From Marsupella aquatica (taxonomy: Eukaryota; Marchantiophyta), in NCBI GenBank assembly GCA_973895155.1, contig OZ316894.1, positions 14,880,001 through 14,944,000 of the forward strand: a stretch of 64,000 bases of DNA. The letters run 5' to 3'. Below the pieces are notes generated by a model. The model was not told the origin of the DNA. It ran no database searches and worked only from the letters and a program-made list of their open reading frames with translations. The position numbers and the translations under genes were made by a program. This document shows, piece after piece, positions 45,225 through 55,339 of this stretch (within the stretch, counting starts at the first letter, position 1; every line of letters begins with the position of its first letter).

Positions 45225-47036
45225 TACATGAGGCTGTAGGGGAGATTGAGGAGAAGCTCAAAACCTTTGCACAGGCTGCAAAACAATCACATATGGAATT
45301 TGTCCAAGCCAAGGAGGAGGAGAGGAGAGCACTAGAAGAAGAACACAAGAACCAGCATGCAAGAGTCAGCAACTGCAAAATATCAGGCCTTGTTGAGGAG
45401 GAGAAGGAAGACACCAAGAAGGTAGCAATTTCATTCTTCCAATCTCAGATGAAAGTGCATGACCCTATCATTTTGCAAGCATATAGGATTGGGCAAAAGA
45501 AGGGGGACCTTCCACGTCCAATCTTGGTGAAGTTTGCAGCTGAATCCGAGAAAGCTAGAGTGATGGCTAACAGGAGCATGCTTAAAGGGCTAAGGATTTG
45601 GTTGGATGATGATCTGACTCCCACACAAGTCCAAGCAAGGAAAATTGAGCTTGAGAAGGTGAGGGTAGCCAAAGACCAAGGATTGGTAGCCTACTTGCGC
45701 AATGGACAAGCTGTTGTTACCAATAAGAAGAGAGTTGTTTCTAAATGATGGATTGGGACCTTGAGAGTCATGGCATGGAATGTTTCAGGACTTTCCATAG
45801 AAACAGCAATTGGAGGGGAACCTTTGTTTGAGAATTTTGACATCTTGCTTTTCACGGAGACTTGGGAATATGAGGGAAATGCTCTACCTAGCATTAAAGG
45901 CTTTACTTGCATACAATCCATCTTCAATGAGAAGAAGACCACACGGGGAAGAGGGTTTGGAGGCATTGCTGTCTACACCAAGAATCAACTTCAACACATC
46001 ACCTCTATTGAACATGAAGATCCCAGCAAGCAGTTCATGGTGGTGAGACTTCATACCAGAGGTACTCCATCATTTCTGATTGTCACCTACTTTGCTCCCC
46101 TTAATATGAATGTCTATAAGATGGGAATTGCTGATGCACATTATCCATTTCATAGGTTAATCCAAGTCATTCATGATATATCACCACTAGGGGAGACATG
46201 GATAGTGGGGGACTTTAATGCCAGGGTATCTAATGAACAATTTACTGAAAGTGAGGACTTAGGAACTTTACCTTGGTCATCATGTAGTGAAGAGATACCT
46301 TGGGTGAGAGAGGCTCTTGACACCAGAACAAATGACATGACACGTCACTTTTTGTATTTGGGAGCTTCTTGTAATCTAAGAATATTGAATGGGCTTGAGA
46401 GATTTCCCCAATCATCTGGTTACACTTTTAGATCTAAACAAGGATGTAGTACCATTGATTACCTTCTTGCCTCACCTACCTCTGCCACTAGAGTGGTTGA
46501 CTTTCAAATACTTGATCAACAACTAGAGTCTTCACACTTGCCTTTGTTGTTCCATCTTGACCTGACCACAATCCCAAACAAAGTGCATAGAAAGCCAGTA
46601 CCCAAACCTCTGTTTCTAGACCCTGATAGAGAAGTCATCTTCAAAGCCAACTTTGAACATCTTCTCCATACCCTGGATGATCAGATTGAGCTCTCAGAAG
46701 TCATAGCACAAGCAGCAGCCTCTACTTTCTCCACCAAACCCCCTAGAAAGCAAAACATGAAGGCTTGGTTTGACGAGGATTGTGCTAGAGCAAGGATGCA
46801 AGCAAGATCACATTCAGGGGAAAAGAGACTTTTGGCATTCACTATGTACAAGAACTTCATCAAACACAAGAAGAGGTGCTTCTTGAAGAGTCATCAACAA
46901 TCACTATGTGAGGAGTTCATCAAACATCCAAAACGTTTTTGGGAGAGAATGCAATCAGGCAAGACTACTCCCCCCTTGGATCACCAGGACCTGGTAACCT
47001 ATGTCACATCCTTGTATTTCTTTCCAGATGCTAGTG
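45225..47036 (+). mobile_element. LINE A fragment, plus-oriented (part of ORF1 and endonuclease end of ORF2)
   Basis: It begins inside ORF1 (HEAVGEIEEKLKTFAQ) and continues in frame to the ORF1 stop at 45,748. ORF2 starts at the ATG at 45,770 and breaks off at 47,036 in PDASG, before the reverse transcriptase core. The endonuclease domain is complete by motif. There is no 5' or 3' element end. It is joined head-on to a minus-oriented copy of the same ORF1. Confidence 0.9.
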
Positions 47037-48698
47037 GACTCTCAAGGTCCCAATCCATCATTTAGAAACAACTCTCTTCTTATTGGTAACAACAGCTTGT
47101 CCATTGCGCAAGTAGGCTACCAATCCTTGGTCTTTGGCTACCCTCACCTTCTCAAGCTCAATTTTCCTTGCTTGGACTTGTGTGGGAGTCAGATCATCAT
47201 CCAACCAAATCCTTAGCCCTTTAAGCATGCTCCTGTTAGCCATCACTCTAGCTTTCTCGGATTCAGCTGCAAACTTCACCAAGATTGGACGTGGAAGGTC
47301 CCCCTTCTTTTGCCCAATCCTATATGCTTGCAAAATGATAGGGTCATGCACTTTCATCTGAGATTGGAAGAATGAAATTGTTACCTTCTTGGTGTCTTCC
47401 TTCTCCTCCTCAACAAGGCCTGATATTTTGCAGTTGCTGACTCTTGCATGCTGGTTCTTGTGTTCTTCTTCTAGTGCTCTCCTCTCCTCCTCCTTGGCTT
47501 GGACAAATTCCATATGTGATTGTTTTGCAGCCTGTGCAAAGGTTTTGAGCTTCTCCTCAATCTCCCCTACAGCCTCATGTATCATTGATTTCTCTGGGCA
47601 CATACTCTTCTCCATGTCTCCAAAACACGATGCAAGCAATGAGAGTTGCTTACCATTCTCCTGAGTTTGAGATCGAAGATCACTAATCAACCTCTTTTGC
47701 TTGACATTCTCATTCTTTAGCTCCGTCACCTCCTTGCTGAGCGTGGTAATCTCAATTGCGGAGTTTTCAGCCACAACTAAGATTTTCTCAAGCAAAGCCT
47801 TGAGATGGGCAATCTCCTCCGTTGCCATCACAAAGCTGAAACTGTTGTTAGAATGTACTCTTAGACGACAAATAGAAATTGGGAGCAGTAGAGGATGTCA
47901 GTTGCAGCTCTACCTTTGCCAGTGATACACTCTCGCTGTTTGCAACACTCTGCCAAAATCTGAGCTCAAACCGCAGCCGATTGCCCTTCCAACTCAAAGT
48001 GAAATTTCGCCCCAAGCTCAGAATCCCGAAACTGGACACGTAGCAGATCGTGCATGCTAAAGTGTATACCAAACAATGTCGGTTGCAGCTCTAACTTTGC
48101 CAGTGATACATTCTCGCTGTTTCCAATGCTCTGGCAAAGTCTGAGCTTAAACCGTAGCCAATTTCCCTTCCAACTCGAAGTGAAATTTTGCCCCAAGCTC
48201 AGAATTGTGAAACTGGAGACGTAACAGATCGTGCATGCTAAAGTGCATATCAAACAATGTCGGTTGCAGCTCTAACTTTGCTAGTGATACATTCTTGCTG
48301 TTTCCAATGCTCTGGCAAAATCTGAGCTCAAATCGCAGCCGATTGCCCTTCCAACTCGAAGTGAAATTTCACCCCGAGCTCAGAATCGCGAAACTAGAGA
48401 CGTAGCAGATTGCGCATGCTAATGCATACCAAACGATGTCGGTTGCAGCTCTAACTTTGCCAGTGATACATTCTCGCTGTTTCCAATGCTCTGGCAAAGT
48501 CTGAGCTTAAACCGCAGCCGATTGCCCTTCCAACTCGAAGTGAAATTTCGCCCCAAGCTCAGAATCGCGAAACTGGAGACGTAGCAGATCGCGCATGCTA
48601 AAGTGCATACCAAACGATGTCGGTTGCAGCTCTAACTTTGCCAGTGATACATTCTCGCTGTTTGCAACACTCTGCCAAAATCCGAGCTCAAACCGCAA
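47037..48698 (-). mobile_element. LINE A fragment, minus-oriented (5' repeats and complete ORF1)
   Basis: ORF1 (ATG at 47,828, stop at 47,058; KKVTISFF instead of KKVAISFF) is preceded by 4.4 repeat units with landmarks at 47,897, 48,078, 48,259, 48,438 and 48,619. It stops within ten bases of the ORF2 start, where it meets the plus-oriented fragment. Its ORF1 part is an inverted copy of 45,225-45,770. At 48,698 it runs into LINE B. Confidence 0.9.
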
Positions 48699-50428
48699 AA
48701 TAGAGGTAGCTTGAGTCTTTTAGCCCTCTCCTCTAACACTCTAAGGCAAAACATGTGATCTAGAGTACTAAAACCTGCCCTAAAACCAGCTTGTGATGAT
48801 GCTCTTTTCATGTGTTTTTCAACCCAAGAACTAAGTCTAGCTTCTAGTAGTCCTCCTAAAACTTTAGCAAAGATACTAGCTATCATGATAGTCCTATAGT
48901 TGCTCACCTCATTCTTAGAGCCTACCTTGTGAATAGGTACCAATCTCCTTGTACTCCAATCTGGAGGTAAGCCACCTTGGATCACTTGATTCAAACATGC
49001 AGTGAGTGCTGATACCAAAGAAGATCCACCCCATTGTAGGAGCTCCACTGTGAACCCTTGCAAATCTGCAGCCTTGCCCTTTTGCATTCTAGATAGTTGA
49101 GTTTGCACCTCTATATCTGAGAATTGAATAGCTTCCCCAATCTCCAAAGGCATGGAAGTAGCTTCGGGATAGAAGTAGAGAGACCATTCATAGCTTACCA
49201 ATGTTTGTTGCTCCAAGTAAGTATCTTCTTTTTTCACCTGAAATCTCTTCCAAAAGCCTTTAGGATTCTCTTGAAGTTCTTGGGAAAGCACTTGTTGATG
49301 TTGCCTCATGAAGCATCTCTTCTTGTGCTTCACAAAGTTACTATACATTCTCAATGCAAGTAACTTTACATCTTCAGCTTGTGCCATGGCCCTCCTTCTA
49401 GCTTCTACACACTCTGCATCAAACCATGCTTTCATGGTTTGTTTTGTGGAAAATGATCTTTTAGAGAATACAGTAGTAGCTGCTTTTGCTATCAATTGTG
49501 ATAGTTCCAACACATTGGAATGTGTTGGTAGTAGGGCCTCAATCTCCCCTCTAAATACATCAGCCTTATCATGATCCAGAAAGAGTCTATAAATATGTCT
49601 TTTCCTTGTTATCCCCTCTCTAAAACTTGTGGCCAAATCTAGATGCAATAACAAGGGTAGATGTGAAGAATATGGTTGTTGATCAAGTATTCTAAAATCA
49701 ATCACTCAACTAGCTGAAGATGGTGATGCTAGGAGATAATCAATGGTGCTACATCCTTGGCTTGATCTAAATGTATAACCTGATGAATGAGGAAATCTTT
49801 CAAGCCCATTCAATATTCTCAGATTACAAGAAGCTCCTAATTGTAGAAAATGGGGTGTCATATCATTTACCCTAGTATCTATAGCTTTTCTCAACCAAGA
49901 TGAGTCTTCATTACATGATATCCAAGGCAATGCCCCCAAATCTCCACTATCAATGAATTGTTGGTGAGACACTCTAGCATTAAAGTCTCCCACTATCCAT
50001 GTCTCTCCTAGTACTGATACATCATGTATAACTTGAATCAAGTTATGGAATGGATATTGTGCATTAGCAGTTCCCATCTTGTACACATTCATGCTAAGTG
50101 GGGCAAAATAGGTGGCAATTAGAAATGATGGAATACCTCTAGTATGTCGTCTCACCACCATGAATTGCTTGCTTGGATCTTCATGCTCAATAGATGTCAT
50201 GTGTTGAAGATGATTCTTGGTGTAGACTGCAATACCTCCAAACCCTCTTCCCCTTGTGGTGTTCTTTTTATTGAAGAGAGATCCAATGCAAGTAAAATCC
50301 TTGATGCTAGGTAGATCATTCTCCTCATATTGCCAAGTCTCCAGGAAGAGCAGGATGTCAGCATTCTCAAACAAGGGTTGTCCTCCTATTGCTGATTCTA
50401 TGGAAAGTCCTGAAATATTCCATGCCAT
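48699..50428 (-). pseudogene. LINE B ORF2 fragment: endonuclease and start of RT
   Basis: The ATG is at 50,428. Endonuclease motifs LLFLETWQYEEN, GFGGIAVYTKNH and WIVGDFNARVSH are present. A TGA at 49,706-49,708 replaces an arginine codon seen in LINE A (TRVVDF becomes S*VIDF). After it the frame is open into the RT (NYRTIMIASIFAKVLGGLLE) until the breakpoint. Confidence 0.85.
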
Positions 50429-50449
50429 GACTCTCAAGGTCCCAACCCA

Positions 50450-50740
50450 TCATTTAGAGGCATCTGTCTTCCTTTGGGTCACAAAAGCTTGACCATTGCG
50501 CAGATATGCTACCAATCCTTGATCCTTGGCTGCCCTCACCTTGTCAAGCTCAATCTTCCTTGCTTGCACTTGGGTGGGAGTCAGATCATCATCCAACCAA
50601 ATCCTTTGACCCTTGAGCATGCTCCTATTAGCCATCACTCTAACTTTCTCAGATTCCATGCCAAACTTGACCAAGATTGGACGTGGAAGATCACCCTTCT
50701 TTTGTCCAATCCTGTATGCCTGCAATGTTGTCTTATTCAT
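50450..50740 (-). pseudogene. LINE B ORF1 C-terminal fragment
   Basis: About 95 residues (LQAYRIGQKKGDLPRPILV, then LKGQRIWLDDDLTPTQVQAR and VAYLRNGQA) match the ORF1 C-terminus of LINE A. The N-terminal coiled coil is lost. The ORF1 stop lies 21 bp before the ORF2 ATG, as in LINE A. Confidence 0.85.
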
Positions 50741-50826
50741 GATTACTAACTACTTTAGTGTCGTTATGCTAATACTTACGGACTACTAAGTCCCTAGTGT
50801 GCGTGCTCAGCATGAATTAAGCCGGA

Positions 50827-52046
50827 TTACTCATTATCAGCCGTGCTGGCGGTGTCACACAAGAGGATTGGCTTCATGATTTTTTTAATCAAATCCTCAG
50901 CCATCTTCTTGGCACTCCTTGAGAAGGTTTTTCTACCTGGATGGTTATGCTCACCTATGTGAATTGCCAGGCACGACATTTGACTACATGTTTTTGCATC
51001 AAGTAATACTTGCGAGTACATATAAAACAAGCGAGCAGGGCAATACTTGACACAAAATGGAATCGCTTGACAATAATGACATACAACACCTCCCTCTTCA
51101 ATAAAAGAACCCACAACATATTGACCACTAAGCTTTGGAGCACCCTGCCATGCTTTAGCATTTGCCTTCTTCTTCCTTTGGAAGTACTTGCAGGACTTGT
51201 TCCGACATTCTCTTTTGGTTGCTCTTTTCTTTGATTGCATTGTACTTTACTTTTTGTGGCAGCTCCTTTGACTTTCATGGTCCCGGAGCTTATAATACAT
51301 TACCATTACCATTACCATTCCATAAACCCTGTACAAATAACCTTACCAAATTGCCAAATTTTTTTCGCTCCACGTATGTTTGCGGTGGTTGGAAATATGC
51401 GTGTCCAAATGTAGCAATCTTTGGCACAGTCCATGTCCCTAAGCCTAGACCCTTTTGAGAGCATCTTGTCAATGGGTGGCAATTCAAAGACAACGTTCCC
51501 ATTGTACTTGTTTGGCAAACAAGAGACTTGCTCATGTCTAAAATCACCCGCTGATATGACCCTCGACAGCTTGGTGTGACCAGTGGATTTGAGCAATGTG
51601 TCCATTGCACTCTGTTGATACACGACCTCCAACTGGTTAGAGCTCCCCAGAGTCTTACCTTTAACAAAAACATGTTGTGGGACTTTCAACTTCAACAAAG
51701 GACTTGGAGTGTGATCTCCATCTTCACTAGAAGAAATCTCCACAACATCAAATGGAACCTATCGGACACTTGAGAGTCCTTCAGGTGGTCTAACCCCAAG
51801 TGAGTACAAAATCCCAGCGTTAAGATGCCAAAATTGTTCACCATCATCAACATTGAACATTGCAACATATTTGATATCGTCAATGGATTCAACCTCTCGA
51901 ACAATGGACTCAATGTCATTCATGTTCAAATCAAATCTTCCGCAAAGGTATCTCTCTTGGACTTGCTTGTACGTGTCTGCCAAAGGGACGGGGATGGTGA
52001 CAATATCCCTAGTCCCAAAGCGGGATAGAACGATAGACCAAGACAT
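50827..52046 (-). pseudogene. Cys/His-rich protein with an HNHP motif, left member of a divergent pair (damaged)
   Basis: The first ATG is at 52,046 and the frame ends in TAA at 50,827. Once the LINE fragment at 51,212-51,320 is set aside, one frame covers almost the whole length. A TAG at 51,759-51,761 interrupts it. The N-terminal part has FNVDDGEQFWHLNAGILYSL. The C-terminal half is rich in Cys and His: CRNKSCKYF, CHYCQAIPFCVKYC, CSQMSCLAIHIGEHNHPG. The ending recalls the CX..C...HNH layout of WRKY-GCM1/MULE-type zinc domains, so DNA binding is a guess. I do not recognise the family. It shares a 0.96-kb upstream region with the ParB-like gene. Confidence 0.5.
51212..51320 (+). mobile_element. 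5'-truncated LINE A 3' end inside the Cys/His-rich gene
   Basis: The last ~108 bp of LINE A, from TCTTTTGGTTGCTC through the (ATTACC)n tail, lie in plus orientation. The host reading frame is continuous when the insert is skipped (GFME then CRNK). TTC occurs at both borders, giving a probable 3-bp target duplication. This is a clean dead-on-arrival insertion and defines the element's 3' end. Confidence 0.88.
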
Positions 52047-53009
52047 TACAATTGAAGACAAATATGGGGGCTGAAAGTTTTCAAGAAAGAAAAGTTTGCG
52101 AGAATGTGGAGCTTATACCAATTGCACTTGGGAACTTTACGTTAAAAGAGCCGTTTGTATAAGAGAGAAAACGTAGGCGACATGAAATCCGTTGGCGCCA
52201 TAAATGATATTTTGTCATTTTTTCCCAATAAGTCCGGATGTCAGACCCTCATACATTGTCAGAAAGGTCCATTGAAAAAACTCCAATTCGATCACCATAA
52301 GGCAATAAATATTAGGCACAATTTGAGTAGTGTTAGGCGCTAACTAAAATACGACAAAACTAAAGAGTCCCAAATATTGATATCCCATACAAGCGCCAGG
52401 CGCTAGTATAAAATCCACACTCTCCGCACACAAAATAATTCTGAAATTATATGGGATATGTGAGTTTCAAGGCACTCCATTATTGGAAACATACCAGATT
52501 TAGGGATTAATGCTGCATGTTTTACCAGCGCCTGGCGCTAGTGCTGGGAGAAAGAAAGTTTTTCAGAAAATAGTTACAACAACCAAAACAATTTAAAATA
52601 TGGGGTGTTAAGAGGATAAATCATCTATTGCAACCACGAATTCAGACATATTTTTGTGTCTTTCTTATTACTAGCGCTGGGCGCTATCATCAAAACTCTT
52701 CCAATTATCTCTCTTTAGGGACCATCTTTTTAATAGCGCCCGACGCTAGTATTTCTTGCAAATGTGGAGAAGGGGTATTAACGGTAACTTCTGGGTTACG
52801 TGTTGATTACGTGTCTTCTTTTGCTTGATTTAGATAATTGAGTTATCCAATTACATACGTTGGGATCCGCCAAACATACTAGCTTGCCTCTTGAACCAAA
52901 GAGATTTGCTGAACTACCCCCTCCTTCTAGAATATAATACACGTTCAAGGAGGATTAGAGTTTCATAATTTCTTTGTACGATTGTTTGTACGCTTCTAGA
53001 AGGAAGACG
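52047..53009. promoter_or_regulatory. Divergent intergenic region with palindromes AGCGCC-N-GGCGCT
   Basis: Copies of the 13-bp inverted repeat lie at 52,392-52,404 (perfect), 52,527-52,539 (perfect), 52,673-52,685 and 52,735-52,747 (one or two changes). A related TTAGGCGCTAA lies at 52,334-52,344, and another copy is in an intron of the plus gene (53,821-53,833). TATAAAAT follows the first perfect copy at 52,407. Shared binding sites for a regulator, or for one of the two gene products, are plausible. The rest is AT-rich. Confidence 0.65.
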
Positions 53010-54703
53010 ATGGAGGTATTCCCCTCTTCAAGGAGAGGGTATAGTGCAGTTCGAGATCAGAATCAAGCTTATTCTGAGTCGTCGCAGTCTTTGTTTACTG
53101 GTTTGGTTTATACACGTCGTGTGACACGTTCCACAAAGTTGTTGCCTCCCATTTCTATTAGCGGTTTTTTGGTTCTGAAACCTTTGCATAGAAAGATGGA
53201 GAATCTTGACACATTTGCAATCCAAGATGTCGAAAATTGCGCGCTTGTGAAGACTGATCTCATATCCAAGCATGTCGATCATGTCTTTGGGAAGGATTCT
53301 CATGGATTTGACAAGGAGCCGCCTCAAATTCCCCCTATGTCAATTGGTTCACATGGCAGTGGTTTGCACATTGCAAAAAGATAGCTCTTCCATGGAGAAG
53401 CTGAAAGACTCATTTTGTAGTATGGGTTACAACTCATCCATAGGAATGCGTTTCTATGTGCAACCAATGGACGAGAACAAAATTCTTCTGGCCTGTACCC
53501 AGGAGATTCATGATACTTGGGATCCGATCTGGCAATTGGAGAATGAGAAGTTTGAGGCCGAATGCGAGGCCGACCAAATTTTCTCATGTTGAAGGATAAG
53601 ATGTTCTTTGTCTTTGATGGAAATCATAGGTTGTACTCATGGACGCTTGTTACAGAGGAGAACCTCGAGAATCCAAAGTACCATCCTCGTGTATTCTGTA
53701 CAATTTTTAAGGGAGACAAGGGATCTCTGATTGAAATTGAAGCAGCTATGCACACCGTCAATTAGTAAGTTCACGTACTTATCCAGTTCCTTTCTTGAAT
53801 CTTGGAGTGTTCGATTTAAGAGCGCCCGGCGTTGGTTATAGGTCAATTCTTATTTGACTCTAACAAACTGCTTTTGTTCTTGTAGGCTTGGACAAGCCGT
53901 TGTTGAACCCTCCTGGATCCTAGATGCAGTTAGAATCAAAAGGATTCTGGCCCATGACCTTGAGTATTACAGTAAACTCATTGACCTGGCCAATTTCAAG
54001 AAGTTTGAGAACATTTGGCTGAAGACTCGGAAGGGGTCATGGTATACAAAGAAGATGCCACAGGAAGCTCTTGTTTACATTCTATGTGAGAATAAGATAA
54101 AGTCTTATTTGCACCAATTCAAGCTTGACATGGATGCAACCCAGGCTCAAGGGAGTCCCTGGTTGGTGGAAGAGATTTCTAAATGGCATGCCTTAATGAT
54201 GAAGGACGCAACCAAAGACTGGGTAGTGAAGAGTTCAAAAAATACGCCCTTGTTAAGTCCTGAATTTGAAGATTTCCTGAGTACATGTGCAGAAATGTAT
54301 GTTGTCACGGAGAGAAACAAGAGAGAGAAGAAGCCCGACACCGTGTTATGTACAATGGACTGCGCCCGATTGTTCACCGCGGTCTTTGTACTAGACCCAA
54401 AGTTGCAGAGTACCCTACTTGTGGCACATTGCAATCTTGAGCTTTGGAGGCAGTTTTTCCACCCAGCTAGTGTTAACGACGACCCAGTGAAACAATGGTG
54501 TCACACTTGGATCACTTGGAATAGTGTGGAGGGAATTGTTGTCGGCATGTTACAGTCGTCTCTTTGTGAAGTAGAGCAAACCATTCCCGGGACTCGATTG
54601 GAAGAGTGGAAGTGTGATTCCTTTGATGATCTCGTTCATTTTGTTATGAACGAGTTCAAGAGATATGGTGATTCCGTGAAGACTAAGTTCTTTCACACTA
54701 TGT
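53010..54703 (+). pseudogene. ParB/sulfiredoxin-like gene, right member of the divergent pair (frameshifted, truncated)
   Basis: The first ATG is at 53,010. The N-terminal ~125 residues are basic and unassigned. Frames change at an A-run near 53,366-53,371 and again near 53,577-53,583. Then KMFFVFDGNHRLYSWT appears, followed by VFCTIF and an acidic helix; the DGNHR box resembles the GxHR motif of the ParB/Srx fold, which binds nucleotides or DNA. An intron of about 120 bp (donor 53,765, acceptor 53,885) leads to a ~270-residue exon (LGQAVVEPSWILDAVRIKR onward) without a known domain. The exon runs into a CACTA terminus at 54,704, so the true C-terminus is missing. Neither frameshift can be blamed on splicing with confidence. 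Confidence 0.5.
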
Positions 54704-54870
54704 CACTAGTAGAAACCGTGGCAATTTAGACCAAACCTTATAGGACTAAGGCCACTAAGTCCTTTTTGGCAACCTTAAATGACTCGAAACCATTGCCACG
54801 GTTCACATGAGCACTACAAAAGACTGTGAGTGCTTTTTGGTTTTGGATAAGACTATGAAAAGTACCCTTC
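54704..54870 (+). mobile_element. CACTA left terminus
   Basis: CACTAGTAGAAACC is the exact inverted counterpart of the right end of CACTA copy 2. Behind it, ACCGTGGCAATT and ATTGCCACGGTT (54,717-54,806) form an inverted repeat, with GACTAAGG and AAGTCC words typical of a subterminal region. The matching right end was not found, so only a terminal fragment may remain. Confidence 0.75.
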
Positions 54871-55339
54871 TTTGTGAATGTATGAACACTCTAGCACATG
54901 ATGGGTTGTAGGGTTTAGTTGTGGGCTTTAATTTGATAATGGGCATATGGGGGGGGGGGGCACAATTCATTTGACGACCTCTTTACCAACATCCCGCTAA
55001 CTTGAACACGGACAAACGGTGTAAATGTTGAAATTCCCTAATTTTGAATATACTCCATAGTGGGTTTGGGGGGGTTTAGGGCTCAAGGGTGGGCCGGTTA
55101 CATGCAAAGGGTGTGGGGGTTCACCACTAAAGGGGTTTAGGGGGGTTTATATGCCAAGGGTGGGCCGGTTAGGTCTCAAGGGGGTGGGGGTCAGTAAAGG
55201 GGGTTTAGGGTCAGAGAACACTCAATTGAAATAGTGATGCAGCGATTTAGGGTAAACGAACGATTTAGGGTAAGCCCAAAATTTGAATATGCCAAGACTA
55301 TCGGAAGCTCAATGACACCACTCAAAAAGACCATTACCC
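54871..55339 (+). repeat. G-rich degenerate minisatellite with telomere-like TTTAGGG words
   Basis: A run of 13 G lies at about 54,948-54,960. From 55,060 to 55,290 the word GGTTTAGGG or GATTTAGGG recurs at least five times. Two units of about 70 bp share AAGGGTGGGCCGGTTA and GTGGGGGT. It resembles plant telomere repeats (TTTAGGG) in degenerate form, but the spacing is irregular. Confidence 0.6.

Larger units (their letters stand above)
48699..50740 (-). mobile_element. LINE B, older relative of LINE A, truncated at both ends
   Basis: Its ORF2 matches LINE A in order and many residues (MAWNISGLSIESAIGG; QAGFRAGFSTLDHMFCLRVL) but at much lower identity. It is interrupted by the LINE A block at 48,698, inside the RT region. 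At the other side the ORF1 part starts at about 50,735. No tail or 5' repeats are present. The remainder of its 3' half is not found beyond the LINE A block. Confidence 0.85.

Noticed and set aside
45225-48698. Ordinary 5' inversion of a LINE by twin priming
   Set aside because: The two arms share the same part of ORF1, and neither carries the 3' tail, which twin priming does not predict.
54948-54960. Thirteen-G run as a regulatory element
   Set aside because: Homopolymer length is prone to sequencing error; nothing else supports a function.
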